Of a stretch of DNA of 64,000 nt, positions 56,225 to 64,000 are shown piece by piece. The notes below the pieces were generated by a model. That model saw nothing but the letters and a program-made list of their open reading frames with translations, was not told the DNA's origin and searched no databases. The stretch covers positions 124,001 through 188,000 of the forward strand of contig JADJZU010000003.1 of the NCBI GenBank assembly GCA_016715625.1. The letters run 5' to 3'. Positions within the stretch are counted from its first letter, which is position 1; each line of letters starts with the position of its first letter. The translations under genes and the position numbers were made by a program. This DNA comes from Bacteroidota bacterium (GTDB lineage: Bacteria > Bacteroidota > Bacteroidia > Chitinophagales > LD1).

Positions 56225-57076
56225 TCACAACAATTTGATGCAGTCCTCCAGACTTTCCCGCCAATAAGGAATGCGGATGGCATAAGTCTCTTTTATCTTT
56301 TTCTTTTTCAGCACACTGAACTTGGGGCGCGTAGCCGGTGTGGGATATTGCACTGTTTCAATGGGCGAAATCTGTGTATGTAGTCCGGCAATATCTTTAA
56401 TAGCCACAGCAAAATCATACCAGCTGGCCACGCCCTCGTTGCTGTAATTAAATATGCCGGGCACCCAGGTGCCACTGCCAATGATATAAAAAAGGCAAGC
56501 CGCCAGGTCACGTGCATAGGTAGGAGTGCCTATCTGGTCATAAATCACATTCAATTGTTCGCGCTCTTTGCAAAGGCGGAGAATAGTCTTAACAAAGTTG
56601 TTGCCGAAAGACGAATACACCCAACTGGTTCTTATTATCAAAGCCTCCGGATTGTACTGCTGTACTGCCACATCTCCTGCCAGTTTGCTGGCTCCATACA
56701 CCGACAAAGGATGAGTAGTTGCCTCCTCGCTGATGGGCTGCGATGCCGTGCCATCAAACACAAAATCGGTGCTGATGTGTATGTAGCGGCACTGGTGCCG
56801 ATGCGCCACATCGGCCAGCGCAGACGGTGCAGTAGCATTAATTTGAAAAGCAGCGTCCCGCTCCGTTTCTGCCTTGTCCACTGCAGTGTAGGCCGCACAG
56901 TTGATAAGATAATCGAAGTGCTCCTGCGCAAAATAGCGCTCCACCGCAGCAGCATCGGTAATATCCAACTCCGCCCTCGACACAAACGTGCATTGAAACA
57001 TCTCCTGGTGTGCCGCCAGAAACTTTAGCTCGCTGCCCACTTGTCCGTTAGCGCCTGTTACCAATATGCGAATCAT
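56225..57076 (-). CDS. rfbD: dTDP-4-dehydrorhamnose reductase
   Basis: 283-residue SDR enzyme that makes dTDP-L-rhamnose in the last step of the pathway. NADPH motif ILVTGANGQVGSEL, Ser in YIHISTDFVFDG, Y-x-x-x-K in VYGASKLAGDVAV, and IIRTSWVYSSFGNNFV, typical of RfbD. It follows rfbC after 3 nt. rfbA and rfbB are not in the window. Confidence 0.93.
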   Translation of the reverse strand: MIRILVTGANGQVGSELKFLAAHQEMFQCTFVSRAELDITDAAAVERYFAQEHFDYLINCAAYTAVDKAETERDAAFQINATAPSALADVAHRHQCRYIHISTDFVFDGTASQPISEEATTHPLSVYGASKLAGDVAVQQYNPEALIIRTSWVYSSFGNNFVKTILRLCKEREQLNVIYDQIGTPTYARDLAACLFYIIGSGTWVPGIFNYSNEGVASWYDFAVAIKDIAGLHTQISPIETVQYPTPATRPKFSVLKKKKIKETYAIRIPYWRESLEDCIKLL

Positions 57077-57079
57077 GCC

Positions 57080-57634
57080 CTAGTATTGAAAAGTATTTAC
57101 ACAATCGGCCAGCAACGGAAGCCCACGGTCTTTGTCCGATACGACCGCATGCGCCAAGTCTATTTTCCAATCAATGCCCAAAGCCGGGTCGTTATATAAG
57201 ATGCCCCCCTCGCTCTCCTTGGAGTAGTAGTTATCGCATTTGTATTGAAAGATGCAGGTGTCGGACAACACCGCAAAACCATGTGCAAAGCCATGGGGGA
57301 TATACAACTGCCGTTTGTTCTCAGCCGATAACTCAATATCAAAATGCTGCCCATACGTAGGCGAGCCCTTGCGGATGTCCACCACCACATCCAGCACACT
57401 GCCCTCCACCACGCGCACCAACTTGGCCTGTGCAAAGGGGGGCAACTGATAGTGAAGCCCGCGCAAAACTCCTCGCTGCGATTTAGATTCGTTATCCTGC
57501 ACAAACTCCGACACAATGCCGGCATCGGCAAAGGTCCGCTTGCTGAAACTCTCAAAGAAGTAGCCACGGCTATCTTCGAACACACGCGGTTCAAAAATCA
57601 TTAATCCTTTAAATTCTGTTTCTTTAAAAGGCAT
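57080..57634 (-). CDS. rfbC: dTDP-4-dehydrorhamnose 3,5-epimerase
   Basis: 184-residue cupin that epimerises C3 and C5 of the dTDP sugar. Blocks: LMIFEPRVFEDSRGYFFES, GVLRGLHYQLPPFAQAKLV with the catalytic His, GSVLDVVVDIRKGSPTYG, YIPHGFAHGFAVLSD and the Tyr/Asp region YSKESEGGILYNDP. Co-directional with rfbD and 18 nt after the CpsB gene, forming a small polysaccharide operon. Confidence 0.95.
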   Translation of the reverse strand: MPFKETEFKGLMIFEPRVFEDSRGYFFESFSKRTFADAGIVSEFVQDNESKSQRGVLRGLHYQLPPFAQAKLVRVVEGSVLDVVVDIRKGSPTYGQHFDIELSAENKRQLYIPHGFAHGFAVLSDTCIFQYKCDNYYSKESEGGILYNDPALGIDWKIDLAHAVVSDKDRGLPLLADCVNTFQY

Positions 57635-57652
57635 AAAAGCTGTTCGTTTTTT

Positions 57653-58417
57653 TTAAACTAAGGTTCGGTTCAGTAGCTTATCATACTGAAGTATTTTCTG
57701 CAAATGCTTCGATTGCAAGGTTTCGCGCAGCGTATCAAACTGTGTCAACTTATGCAAATCGCTGCCTACAAAATCCACCATGTTATTATCGATCAGGCGC
57801 TCAGCCGTAAGCTTGGCGTTCTTGCCGTATTTGCCGCTCAGCGAACCCAAATTCACCTGCAGATAAACATTCCGATCTTTGAAAGAGGTATATGTTTTAA
57901 AATCGTTTTCGTAATAGTAAGGATAACGTTCGGGATGCGCCAGCACAATCCTGTAGCCGGCCACCTGCAAGCGGTATATCATTTCGTCCACATTAAACTG
58001 CCGCTCCAGATACGACAACTCAATCAGCAAATAGTTTTTGCCAAACGTAAGCAGGTCTTTCTGTTCTATCTTCGGATACATGGACTCATCCAGATAATAC
58101 TCCGCAGCGGCATCAAACTCTAACTGAATATTATTTGCCTTTATAGCATCACGCACTTTATCGCGACCGGCAAGTATGGTAGCGGTAGAGTTATTGTATC
58201 CATCCGTAACTACATGCGGGGTTGTAATAATCCGTTTAAAACCCAGCGCCTGAAACTGACGGAGCATTGCCAGAGTAGATTCCATGTCGGTGGAGCCATC
58301 GTCTATACCCGGAATTAGATGCGAATGCATATCTGCTCCCATCAAACTATAATCAGAAAGCAGGGGAAGAATTTCTTCGGGCTGGCCCTTAAAAAATTGG
58401 AGAAACTTATCGAACAC
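57653..58417 (-). CDS. CpsB/YwqE-type PHP tyrosine-protein phosphatase
   Basis: 254 residues, PHP-fold metal-dependent phosphatase. The metal-binding start GADMHSHLIPGIDDGSTD (about 28-45), TTPHVVTDGYNN, LIELSYLERQF, VLAHPERYPYY and VGSDLHKLTQFD match the CpsB family that dephosphorylates the capsule tyrosine kinase and so controls exopolysaccharide export. Leads the minus-strand operon with rfbC and rfbD; the partner kinase is outside. The 207-bp divergent gap to the XRE gene shows nothing certain. Confidence 0.9.
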   Translation of the reverse strand: MFDKFLQFFKGQPEEILPLLSDYSLMGADMHSHLIPGIDDGSTDMESTLAMLRQFQALGFKRIITTPHVVTDGYNNSTATILAGRDKVRDAIKANNIQLEFDAAAEYYLDESMYPKIEQKDLLTFGKNYLLIELSYLERQFNVDEMIYRLQVAGYRIVLAHPERYPYYYENDFKTYTSFKDRNVYLQVNLGSLSGKYGKNAKLTAERLIDNNMVDFVGSDLHKLTQFDTLRETLQSKHLQKILQYDKLLNRTLV

Positions 58418-58624
58418 AAGTATTAAATCGGCAGCTAAGCTATTATTTTAAAAACAACTCTTGCAGACCGGCCTCCTTACCTCTATATGCCCACTTGAAT
58501 AAGCCGGACCGGATAAATAATCAGGCTATCTGATCCGTAGCGAAAAATACCACTTTAGCGAAAATTCGCCTTGTTATGAACGGCTTTATATATTCGCCAT
58601 TCATACCCATACGCATCGCCATTT

Positions 58625-60106
58625 ATGGAAACGACCACCGAAGAAAACATCCGAATCATTTTTGGTTTAAAACTGAAGAAACTGCGCACCGACAGGCGCT
58701 TATCGCTACAGGAGCTTTCGGATAAAAGTGGCGTGTCGGTGTCTTACATGAACGAAATTGAGAACGGTAAAAAATATCCGAAGCCCGACAAAATAAACGA
58801 CCTGGCACAGGCGCTGGGCACCACGTATGAGTCGCTGGTATCGCTCAAGATAAACCGAAACCTGACCCCGGTGGTGCAGGTGCTCAACTTGAAAATCATC
58901 AACGACTTTCTATTCGAAACGTTTGGAGTAGACAAAGGCCTGCTCATGAGCATGATGGCCAATGCTCCCACCTCACTCTCAGCTTTAATCAACTCGGTAT
59001 TTGAGATTGCACGTAACTATAATCTGCAAGAGGAACATTTCTATTTCAGTTGCCTGCGCTCCTTTCAGGAAATGAACGAAAACTATTTTCCGGAAATAGA
59101 ACAAGCCGTAGAGAGTTTCCGCAAAGAAGCAGGACAAAAAATGACCGAGCCCTGGCATTCAAAAACCTATGCGCAGTTGCTGCGAACTAAGTTTAATTAC
59201 AAAATAGAAGAAACCGATTTTGCCGATTATCCTAAACTCAAAAACTTTCGTTCAGTATACGTGCCTGGCGAAATACCCACCTTGCTTTACAATTCTAAAC
59301 TAACCGAGCAACAAAAGATTTTTCTGCTCGGGAAAGAAATTGGCTTTGCCAGTATGAAGATTACCGTACGGCCCGCGACCACTTCGTGGCTCAAGGTAGA
59401 ATCGTTCGACCATGTGATGAACAACTTCAAAGCCGCCTACTTTGCGCAGGCACTGCATATCAACAAAGATTACCTCATCAAAGACATCGAAGAGTTTTTC
59501 AGTTTCAAAAAATGGAAGCCGGAGTTTCTGGTACATCTGCTTGATAAATACAATGCATCGCCCGAAATGCTCTTTCAGCGCATCTCCAATATTTTGCCCA
59601 AGTATTTTGGGATCAACGAACTCTACTTCATTCGCTACAGCAGCAAAGAGCCCTCCAAGCACCTGAAAGAAATTTCGAAAGAGCTACACATGAGCCGCAA
59701 CCAGGTAGACCTCGAATACATTATCAGCGAGCAAAACTACAGACGTTGGATTACCAAGGCGCTGGTTCGCGCCATGGATCAAAAATGGAACGAAACCGGT
59801 GTAAAGAAAACGATGATAGATGCCGTAATCAGCCAAAACGATGCCGGTGAGGATTACCTCACTATCTCTATCCTGCGGCCCATGCCCGAGTTGAACAATA
59901 ATGCCAACTCGGTTAGCATTGGCTTCGTTATCACCGATGCCGTAAAAAAGAAAGTAGCCTTTCTACACGACCCGGCTCTCTCTTTCAGCAAGCTGGGACC
60001 CAAGTCGGAGCTAAACTTTGAAACTCCTTATCAGTTGCGCAAAATGCGCGAAGAGGAAGCCAAGCAAGCCGAATACAATAAGCTGATGCAAGACCTGCAA
60101 GCATAA
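58625..60106 (+). CDS. XRE-family regulator with degenerate IrrE/ImmA-like domain
   Basis: 493 residues: HTH_3 domain at about 8-72 (LSLQELSDKSGVSVSYMNEI), a helical spacer, then a region laid out like the zinc peptidase domain of ImmA/IrrE-type XRE regulators but with FLLGKEIGFASM where H-E-x-x-H would be expected, and a 150-residue C-terminal domain (LHMSRNQVDLEYIISEQNY, VSIGFVITDAVKKKV). Such proteins include acyl-CoA-sensing regulators (ScfR-like). Its target could be the nearby capsule operon, divergent from it; this is inference. Confidence 0.85.
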   Translation: METTTEENIRIIFGLKLKKLRTDRRLSLQELSDKSGVSVSYMNEIENGKKYPKPDKINDLAQALGTTYESLVSLKINRNLTPVVQVLNLKIINDFLFETFGVDKGLLMSMMANAPTSLSALINSVFEIARNYNLQEEHFYFSCLRSFQEMNENYFPEIEQAVESFRKEAGQKMTEPWHSKTYAQLLRTKFNYKIEETDFADYPKLKNFRSVYVPGEIPTLLYNSKLTEQQKIFLLGKEIGFASMKITVRPATTSWLKVESFDHVMNNFKAAYFAQALHINKDYLIKDIEEFFSFKKWKPEFLVHLLDKYNASPEMLFQRISNILPKYFGINELYFIRYSSKEPSKHLKEISKELHMSRNQVDLEYIISEQNYRRWITKALVRAMDQKWNETGVKKTMIDAVISQNDAGEDYLTISILRPMPELNNNANSVSIGFVITDAVKKKVAFLHDPALSFSKLGPKSELNFETPYQLRKMREEEAKQAEYNKLMQDLQA

Positions 60107-60190
60107 TCCACACAACCTTTTTCTTTTTTATGCGTAAACGGTAACAGGGCAACGTGTGTTTGCCCGGTTTTTGTCATGTAAATATTGACC

Positions 60191-60790
60191 ATGAAAAAGA
60201 ATGCTACTCCATTTCTGCTCCTGGGCCTGCTATTGGTCTTTGGTTCCTTTAAACCCGATGATGAAAACGGCCACTATAAAAACAACGGCTACTTCTTTGC
60301 CATCCTCAACGGCACCATGTTCGAAATGCGGGACGATGATAAATACCGGGCCGAGCTGGTGAACAAAACCGGGTCTATGAACAACAGTAAAGCGGCTCAG
60401 CTATCGCGGGTGGCCACTTCGCTTATCTTTTACGGCAACAACTTTACCGATGAAAACGGTAAGATATTTACCGAGAATATTGAGTTTGAATACAGCTTTG
60501 CCGATGGTGCCCTGGGCGAGCCCAAAGACATGAAGTTTGAAATCAATTACGATAAGCACGTCTATTATCACCTGCCCGACCAATCTAAATTCCGAATCAC
60601 CGGTTTTCAATGGTCCGATGACCACACCTTCTTTTTGATGAATGCCGATTTTGATTGCAAAATGCGCAGGTGGGGTTTTCCGGCCGAGAGCCAACCCATT
60701 GTGCGCGTAAAAGGCCGCATGGTCAATATCAACGTCACTGTGCCCGCCTGGGTAAAGCTAAAAGACGCTACGCAGGTAGCTGGCAATTAA
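60191..60790 (+). CDS. Exported protein, unknown
   Basis: 199 residues: a signal peptide (MKKNATPFLLLGLLLVFGSF) followed by a soluble beta-rich domain (NNGYFFAILNGTMFEMRDDD, FYGNNFTDENGKIFTENIEF, RVKGRMVNINVTVP). ATG 60191 is preferred over TTG 60185. It follows the XRE gene by 84 nt and has its own terminator. Not a family that I recognise; two Trp and many Asn/Asp suggest an extracellular fold. Confidence 0.75.
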   Translation: MKKNATPFLLLGLLLVFGSFKPDDENGHYKNNGYFFAILNGTMFEMRDDDKYRAELVNKTGSMNNSKAAQLSRVATSLIFYGNNFTDENGKIFTENIEFEYSFADGALGEPKDMKFEINYDKHVYYHLPDQSKFRITGFQWSDDHTFFLMNADFDCKMRRWGFPAESQPIVRVKGRMVNINVTVPAWVKLKDATQVAGN

Positions 60791-60792
60791 AA

Positions 60793-60820
60793 AAAAAAGC
60801 TACCCTTCGGTAGCTTTTTT
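60793..60820 (+). terminator. Terminator after the exported protein
   Basis: Stem AAAAAAGCTACC / GGTAGCTTTTTT, loop CTTC, followed by T, 2 nt after the stop codon. Confidence 0.93.
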
Positions 60821-60822
60821 TG

Positions 60823-60868
60823 TGGAGGATAACGGATTCGAACCGGTGACCCCTTGCCTGCCAGGCAA
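60823..60868 (-). tRNA. 3' half of tRNA-Ala (GGC), truncated; possible attachment-site remnant
   Basis: On the minus strand the sequence reads from half-way into the anticodon stem to CCA: TTGC, loop CTGGCAG (anticodon GGC at 60862-60860), GCAAG, variable GGGGTCACC, T-arm GGTTCGAATCC and acceptor ATCCTCCA ending at 60823. Beyond 60868 the tRNA pattern stops abruptly: no D-arm and no 5' acceptor (GGAGGAT is absent in the next 100 bases). It is therefore not a functional gene. A tRNA 3' half cut in the anticodon arm is the usual form of an integrase core site. Confidence 0.7.
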
Positions 60869-61047
60869 CTAATCTGAAGTCTGGTGGCGAATACTGGACA
60901 AGAGCACCCGCATTTGGTAAAAGAATGCTTAGGCCCTTATTTAGCAGGCACATTGCTTAAAGCCGGCATCACTTGTCATTACATAACATATGAGCTTCGG
61001 CCCGCAACAAATACCGATAAGTTAAAGAAAGCCGAATTTCTTAGACC
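60869..61047. other. Gene-free stretch next to the tRNA half
   Basis: About 180 bp between the tRNA remnant and a terminator. A short open frame on the plus strand (EHPHLVKECLGPYLAGTLLK) has no start signal and no family that I recognise; it may be the end of a lost gene. Confidence 0.4.
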
Positions 61048-61088
61048 AAAAGATACCGCCCCTGCTGTTGGCAGGGGCGGTATCTTTT
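61048..61088 (-). terminator. Strong, probably bidirectional terminator
   Basis: An 18-bp perfect stem AAAAGATACCGCCCCTGC / GCAGGGGCGGTATCTTTT, loop TGTTG. T-runs on both strands; it is 32 nt downstream of the stop of the giant minus-strand protein. Confidence 0.95.
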
Positions 61089-61119
61089 AAAATCCTGTAA
61101 AAAGCACTGCAGCAATACG

Positions 61120-64000
61120 CTACTGTCCCACCCTCACCCGAATGGTTTTAGTGTGCTTGCCGGTGTTCAATTTTATCAGATAGATGCCGGCTGCCCAGTC
61201 GGCTACATTCACCATATAGTGTTGTTGCTGAATATCTGCTTGTAGCATCCGCTTACCCTGCACATCGGTGATCAGCACTTGGGTATTGGTAACGTTATTC
61301 AATTCAATAAAGAGTTTGTCTATAGCCGGGTTCGGGAATACACGCACTTGCCAACTTTCCGGGCCAGTTTCCAGATTGCCCACCGTCATCTTTTCGGTGA
61401 CCGTGATAGTCTGCGTCAGTGTGCTGCTGCAGCCATCTGCATTGGTTACGGTTAAGGTAACGGTGTAGGTGCCTTCCTGTGCATAGTTGTGGGTGGCTGT
61501 TGCCGTGTTGGCAGTAGTGCCATCGCCAAAGTTCCATACGGTAGTTACTGCATTGGCGGTGCTGCTGCTGAAAGTGATGTCTTCATTCACTTCTGCTATC
61601 TGTGTGCTGCTGTTGCCCGCTGCTGTAATGCTGCTGCTGCCATTCACCTGCACCTGTTTCACCACTACGTAGCCGTTGTTGTCGGTGAGGGTTACCGTGT
61701 AAATGCCGGCAGGAACGCTCGCTGTTACTGCATTGCTGTTGTTCAGTGTGCCACTGCTGATGGTAGCGGTGGTGCTGTTTTGAATTTGGTATTGCCAGCT
61801 CGCACTGCCCGGTTGCTCTATCACTATTTGTCCATTGGCGCTGCAGTTCGCATCGGCTGCTGTGATTTCTGCCTTAGGCGTAAAGTGCAATACAAAGCGG
61901 TTCACGTTCTCGGTCTTCGTCATGCTGAACGTGTAAGTGTTGTTGTCGCAGGTTTTGGTAGGTTTCCGTTACTTTGTCTTCCAGATAAATGTAGCTGGTG
62001 GGGTCAAAGCTGCCAATACCATTTACCGTAAAGGTGAAGGTGCCGTTAGCGCCCGGGATTAAGCCCATGTCTACCGTTGCGGTTTGAGTGATGCCGGTTT
62101 TGCTGTTTACCGCATACGGGAAGGCGTTGTCGCCTGTAAATACTGTCGGCTGGCCCAGGTTGCTTCTTTGTTTTCTTAAGTCAAAGTCGCTGTCGAACTG
62201 GTCGGTGCTCTGGGCATTGAAGCCCAGTTGGGTCTTGTCCATATACCCATTGCCGCTGACTTCTATCTCCAGTGTTTCGGCATTGCTGTTCTGGTAGAAT
62301 ACCGTAGCTCCGCTCAGCACTCGGTTGGCTTTGCTGAAGGTGTAGGCAGGCGTGCTGCCCGGGGTAGTTACCTGCAGCATGATGCCCTGGAACGGAGCCA
62401 GTATCATGCCCGGGGTCAGTGGTTGGTAGCTGCCGCTGTAGGGGCCGCTCGGCACATAGATAAAGCCCAGTGCGTTGAAGCCCGCTTGGGCGGTGTAGGT
62501 GTAGCCGCTCGGGAAGGGGTTGCTGTATAAGTTCCAGCCACCGTCAAAGGTGTATACGCCACTGCTTTGCAGGGTCGGCAGGTTATAGCCTCCGTTGGTG
62601 CCGCTCTGGCTGTAGCTGGCGGCTAAGTTCGGTGCGCCTGTTACATTCAGGGTGCTGCCTCCGTTTAAGTAGACGCTGTAGCCTTTGGCGGCTTGTGCTG
62701 CTGCGGCAGGGCTCTTCACTTCCCATCCGTCTGAGATGCAGTCCAGCGAGGGCAGGGAGTTGGGTCGGTTTTCGTGCCACTCGAATACGGTGCCGTATGG
62801 GCTGTTCGGGTCGGCCAGGGTTTCGTCACAGTTGGCAGAGGGGATATAGAAGCCCGGGGTGCCGCTGGCGCCCAGTTGGCTGAGCGTAGTGGCTACCGGA
62901 ACGCCTATCTGGTGTTGGTCGTTGCCTGCTCCGCCTACATAGCGCTGAGCGGTTACATTACCGGTCAGCGTGCCGGTGTTGCTGCCAAAGTCGTTGATGT
63001 TGGCGCAGTGGCCGGGGCCGGTGCTCAGCAAGCGAAGGGTGCCGCCTGTGGTGTTCAAATTGCCTTGCTGCAGTTCCAGCACGTCATAGACTTCTACCAC
63101 CGTGCCAGATTGTAATGCGGCTCCAAAGGGGTTGGTTAGATTCAGCTTATCAAAGCGTGTCTCACCACTGATTTGCTGAGCGGAGCTCCCATTTAGAATT
63201 ACATTCTGGCCAACAGCTTCCGAGAAACCTGCACTACCTCCACTCCAGTTTCCGCAAGCTGTCAAAGTTGCTTGAAGTGTTAAAACAGTACCGCTCTGTA
63301 GATTAATATTTCCGACACTTACCGGTGAGGTAACAATCGGGTCGTTTGTCAGATTCGGAATAAGAACGTCCGATGCACAACTATTCGGCACTACATTATT
63401 ACTCCAGTTGCCTGCTGTATGCCAATCGGTTGTGGTACCTAACCAAGTATTGATGCCGGCACAAGCTAAATCGACCCCACTGCAATCTTCATCTATCCCA
63501 TTTCCACAAATTTCTGTAGCGCCCGGATGTATGGCATTGTTGCCATCGTTGCAATCGCCTGCCACAGCCACATAACCTATCGGAGCACCTGTACAGGAAT
63601 ATTGAGTAACCGAGGAGTTGCCATAACCATCATTGTCCATATCTTGATAGTATGCTACGGCTGTAGCGGTGGCATTTACAAAGGCAGCACCGTAATTTGC
63701 CAGGCAGGTAACATTAGCCGCATCTCTTACCCGCACCCCATAAACTCCGGACAGCAATCCGGTAAAAACAGGGCTTGGTTGATAGCTGCTGCCACTGTTG
63801 ATGGAATATTCCAAAGCACCGGTGCAGTTTGCACAGGTAGCGCTAATTGTAATGCTTCCGTTGGCCACATTGCTGCAAGATGAACTGGATGAATTCACCG
63901 AACTGATAGTTACTAAGCAACTTGGGTCGTAGGAACACAAGGTAAACACTCCTCCCTCCTCGCTGCTGAATCCAAACACGCGCAAATACAACGTTTGACC
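61120..64000 (-). CDS. Giant T9SS secreted protein (MopE-like, PKD, sorting tail), N-terminus outside window, one frameshift
   Basis: More than 950 residues; the gene enters at the right edge, in frame with GQTLYLRVFGFSSEEGG, common in Bacteroidota adhesins. Then a putative metal-binding motif (YQDMDNDGYGNSSVTQYSC, GDCNDGNNAIHPGATEICG, NGIDEDCSG), a long beta-rich part (about 63500-62000), a frame change near 61950 (expected text CDNNTYTFSMTKTE), a PKD domain (TVWNFGDGTTANTATATHNY) and a type-A sorting tail (VRVFPNPAIDKLFI, WAAGIYLIKLNTG) ending VRVGQ. A large surface adhesin is likely. The single indel so near the 3' end may be an error; otherwise the product loses its sorting tail. Confidence 0.85.

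Noticed and set aside
60823..60920. Complete class II tRNA (selenocysteine-like, TCA loop in CTTCAGA)
   Set aside because: The arms do not pair and no 5' acceptor is found; the alanine 3' half explains the sequence better.

Overview
The window reads as a piece of a Bacteroidota chromosome, most likely from the Chitinophagales/Sphingobacteriales side. The evidence is: at least six proteins ending in type IX secretion (T9SS) sorting domains; a porE-like OmpA lipoprotein; a TonB-dependent receptor with a carboxypeptidase-regulatory N-terminus; and promoters of the Bacteroidota form (TTG/TTTG, about 19-21 bp, TAnnTTTG). No rRNA, complete tRNA, transposase, phage gene or CRISPR array was found.

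Layout. 1-9 kb is ordinary core genome: a MacB/FtsX-type permease (cut by the window start), queA, a GT-C/TPR membrane protein, phosphoglucose/phosphomannose isomerase, xerD, aroQ, a NodB deacetylase, TatD and a TPR protein. 9.2-14.2 kb is one giant secreted protein (lamin-tail, CotH kinase, about ten InlB-B-like repeats, type-B T9SS tail). 14.5-19.6 kb is a decayed AT-rich island: a Ca2+/Na+ exchanger, a cation:proton antiporter, a DUF389 protein and a GT2-HAD fusion, all frameshifted. 19.9-22.4 kb holds a 21-bp tandem array followed by broken accessory genes. 22.6-25.6 kb is a translationally coupled YHYH protein/arylsulfotransferase pair, both secreted. 25.8-37.1 kb is core again: acyltransferase, gpsA, porE, heptose epimerase, a frameshifted amtB, rpe and a TonB receptor. 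37-44.5 kb mixes a GH105 hydrolase, a sulfatase-modifying-factor-like gene with one stop codon, a frameshifted sterol desaturase, a glycine-rich secreted protein and an intact paralogue of the dead antiporter. 44.5-46.3 kb is a second junk zone with a second 21-bp array and truncated gene copies. 46.5-49.9 kb is an AT-rich ATP-grasp/alpha-E/transglutaminase operon bracketed by two copies of an M23 peptidase 3' end. 51.4-60.8 kb carries a TPR histidine kinase, rnr, cysQ, dTDP-rhamnose genes, a CpsB phosphatase, an XRE regulator and a small secreted protein. A tRNA-Ala 3' half and another giant T9SS protein close the window.

The most unusual structure is the pair of perfectly phased 21-bp arrays (19890-20225 and 44691-45076). 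Their sequences differ, but both have a palindromic or near-palindromic core every 21 bp without a single indel, both can be read as heptads with Leu-Gln at the same position, and both sit directly 5' of a copy of the same uncharacterised gene family, with related promoter-like DNA behind it. This recurring array-plus-gene unit is my main candidate for an undescribed system. Frameshifts are common, and some isolated ones (amtB, desaturase, last gene) may be sequencing errors; the clusters at 14.5-22.4 kb look like real decay because the large genes around them are clean.
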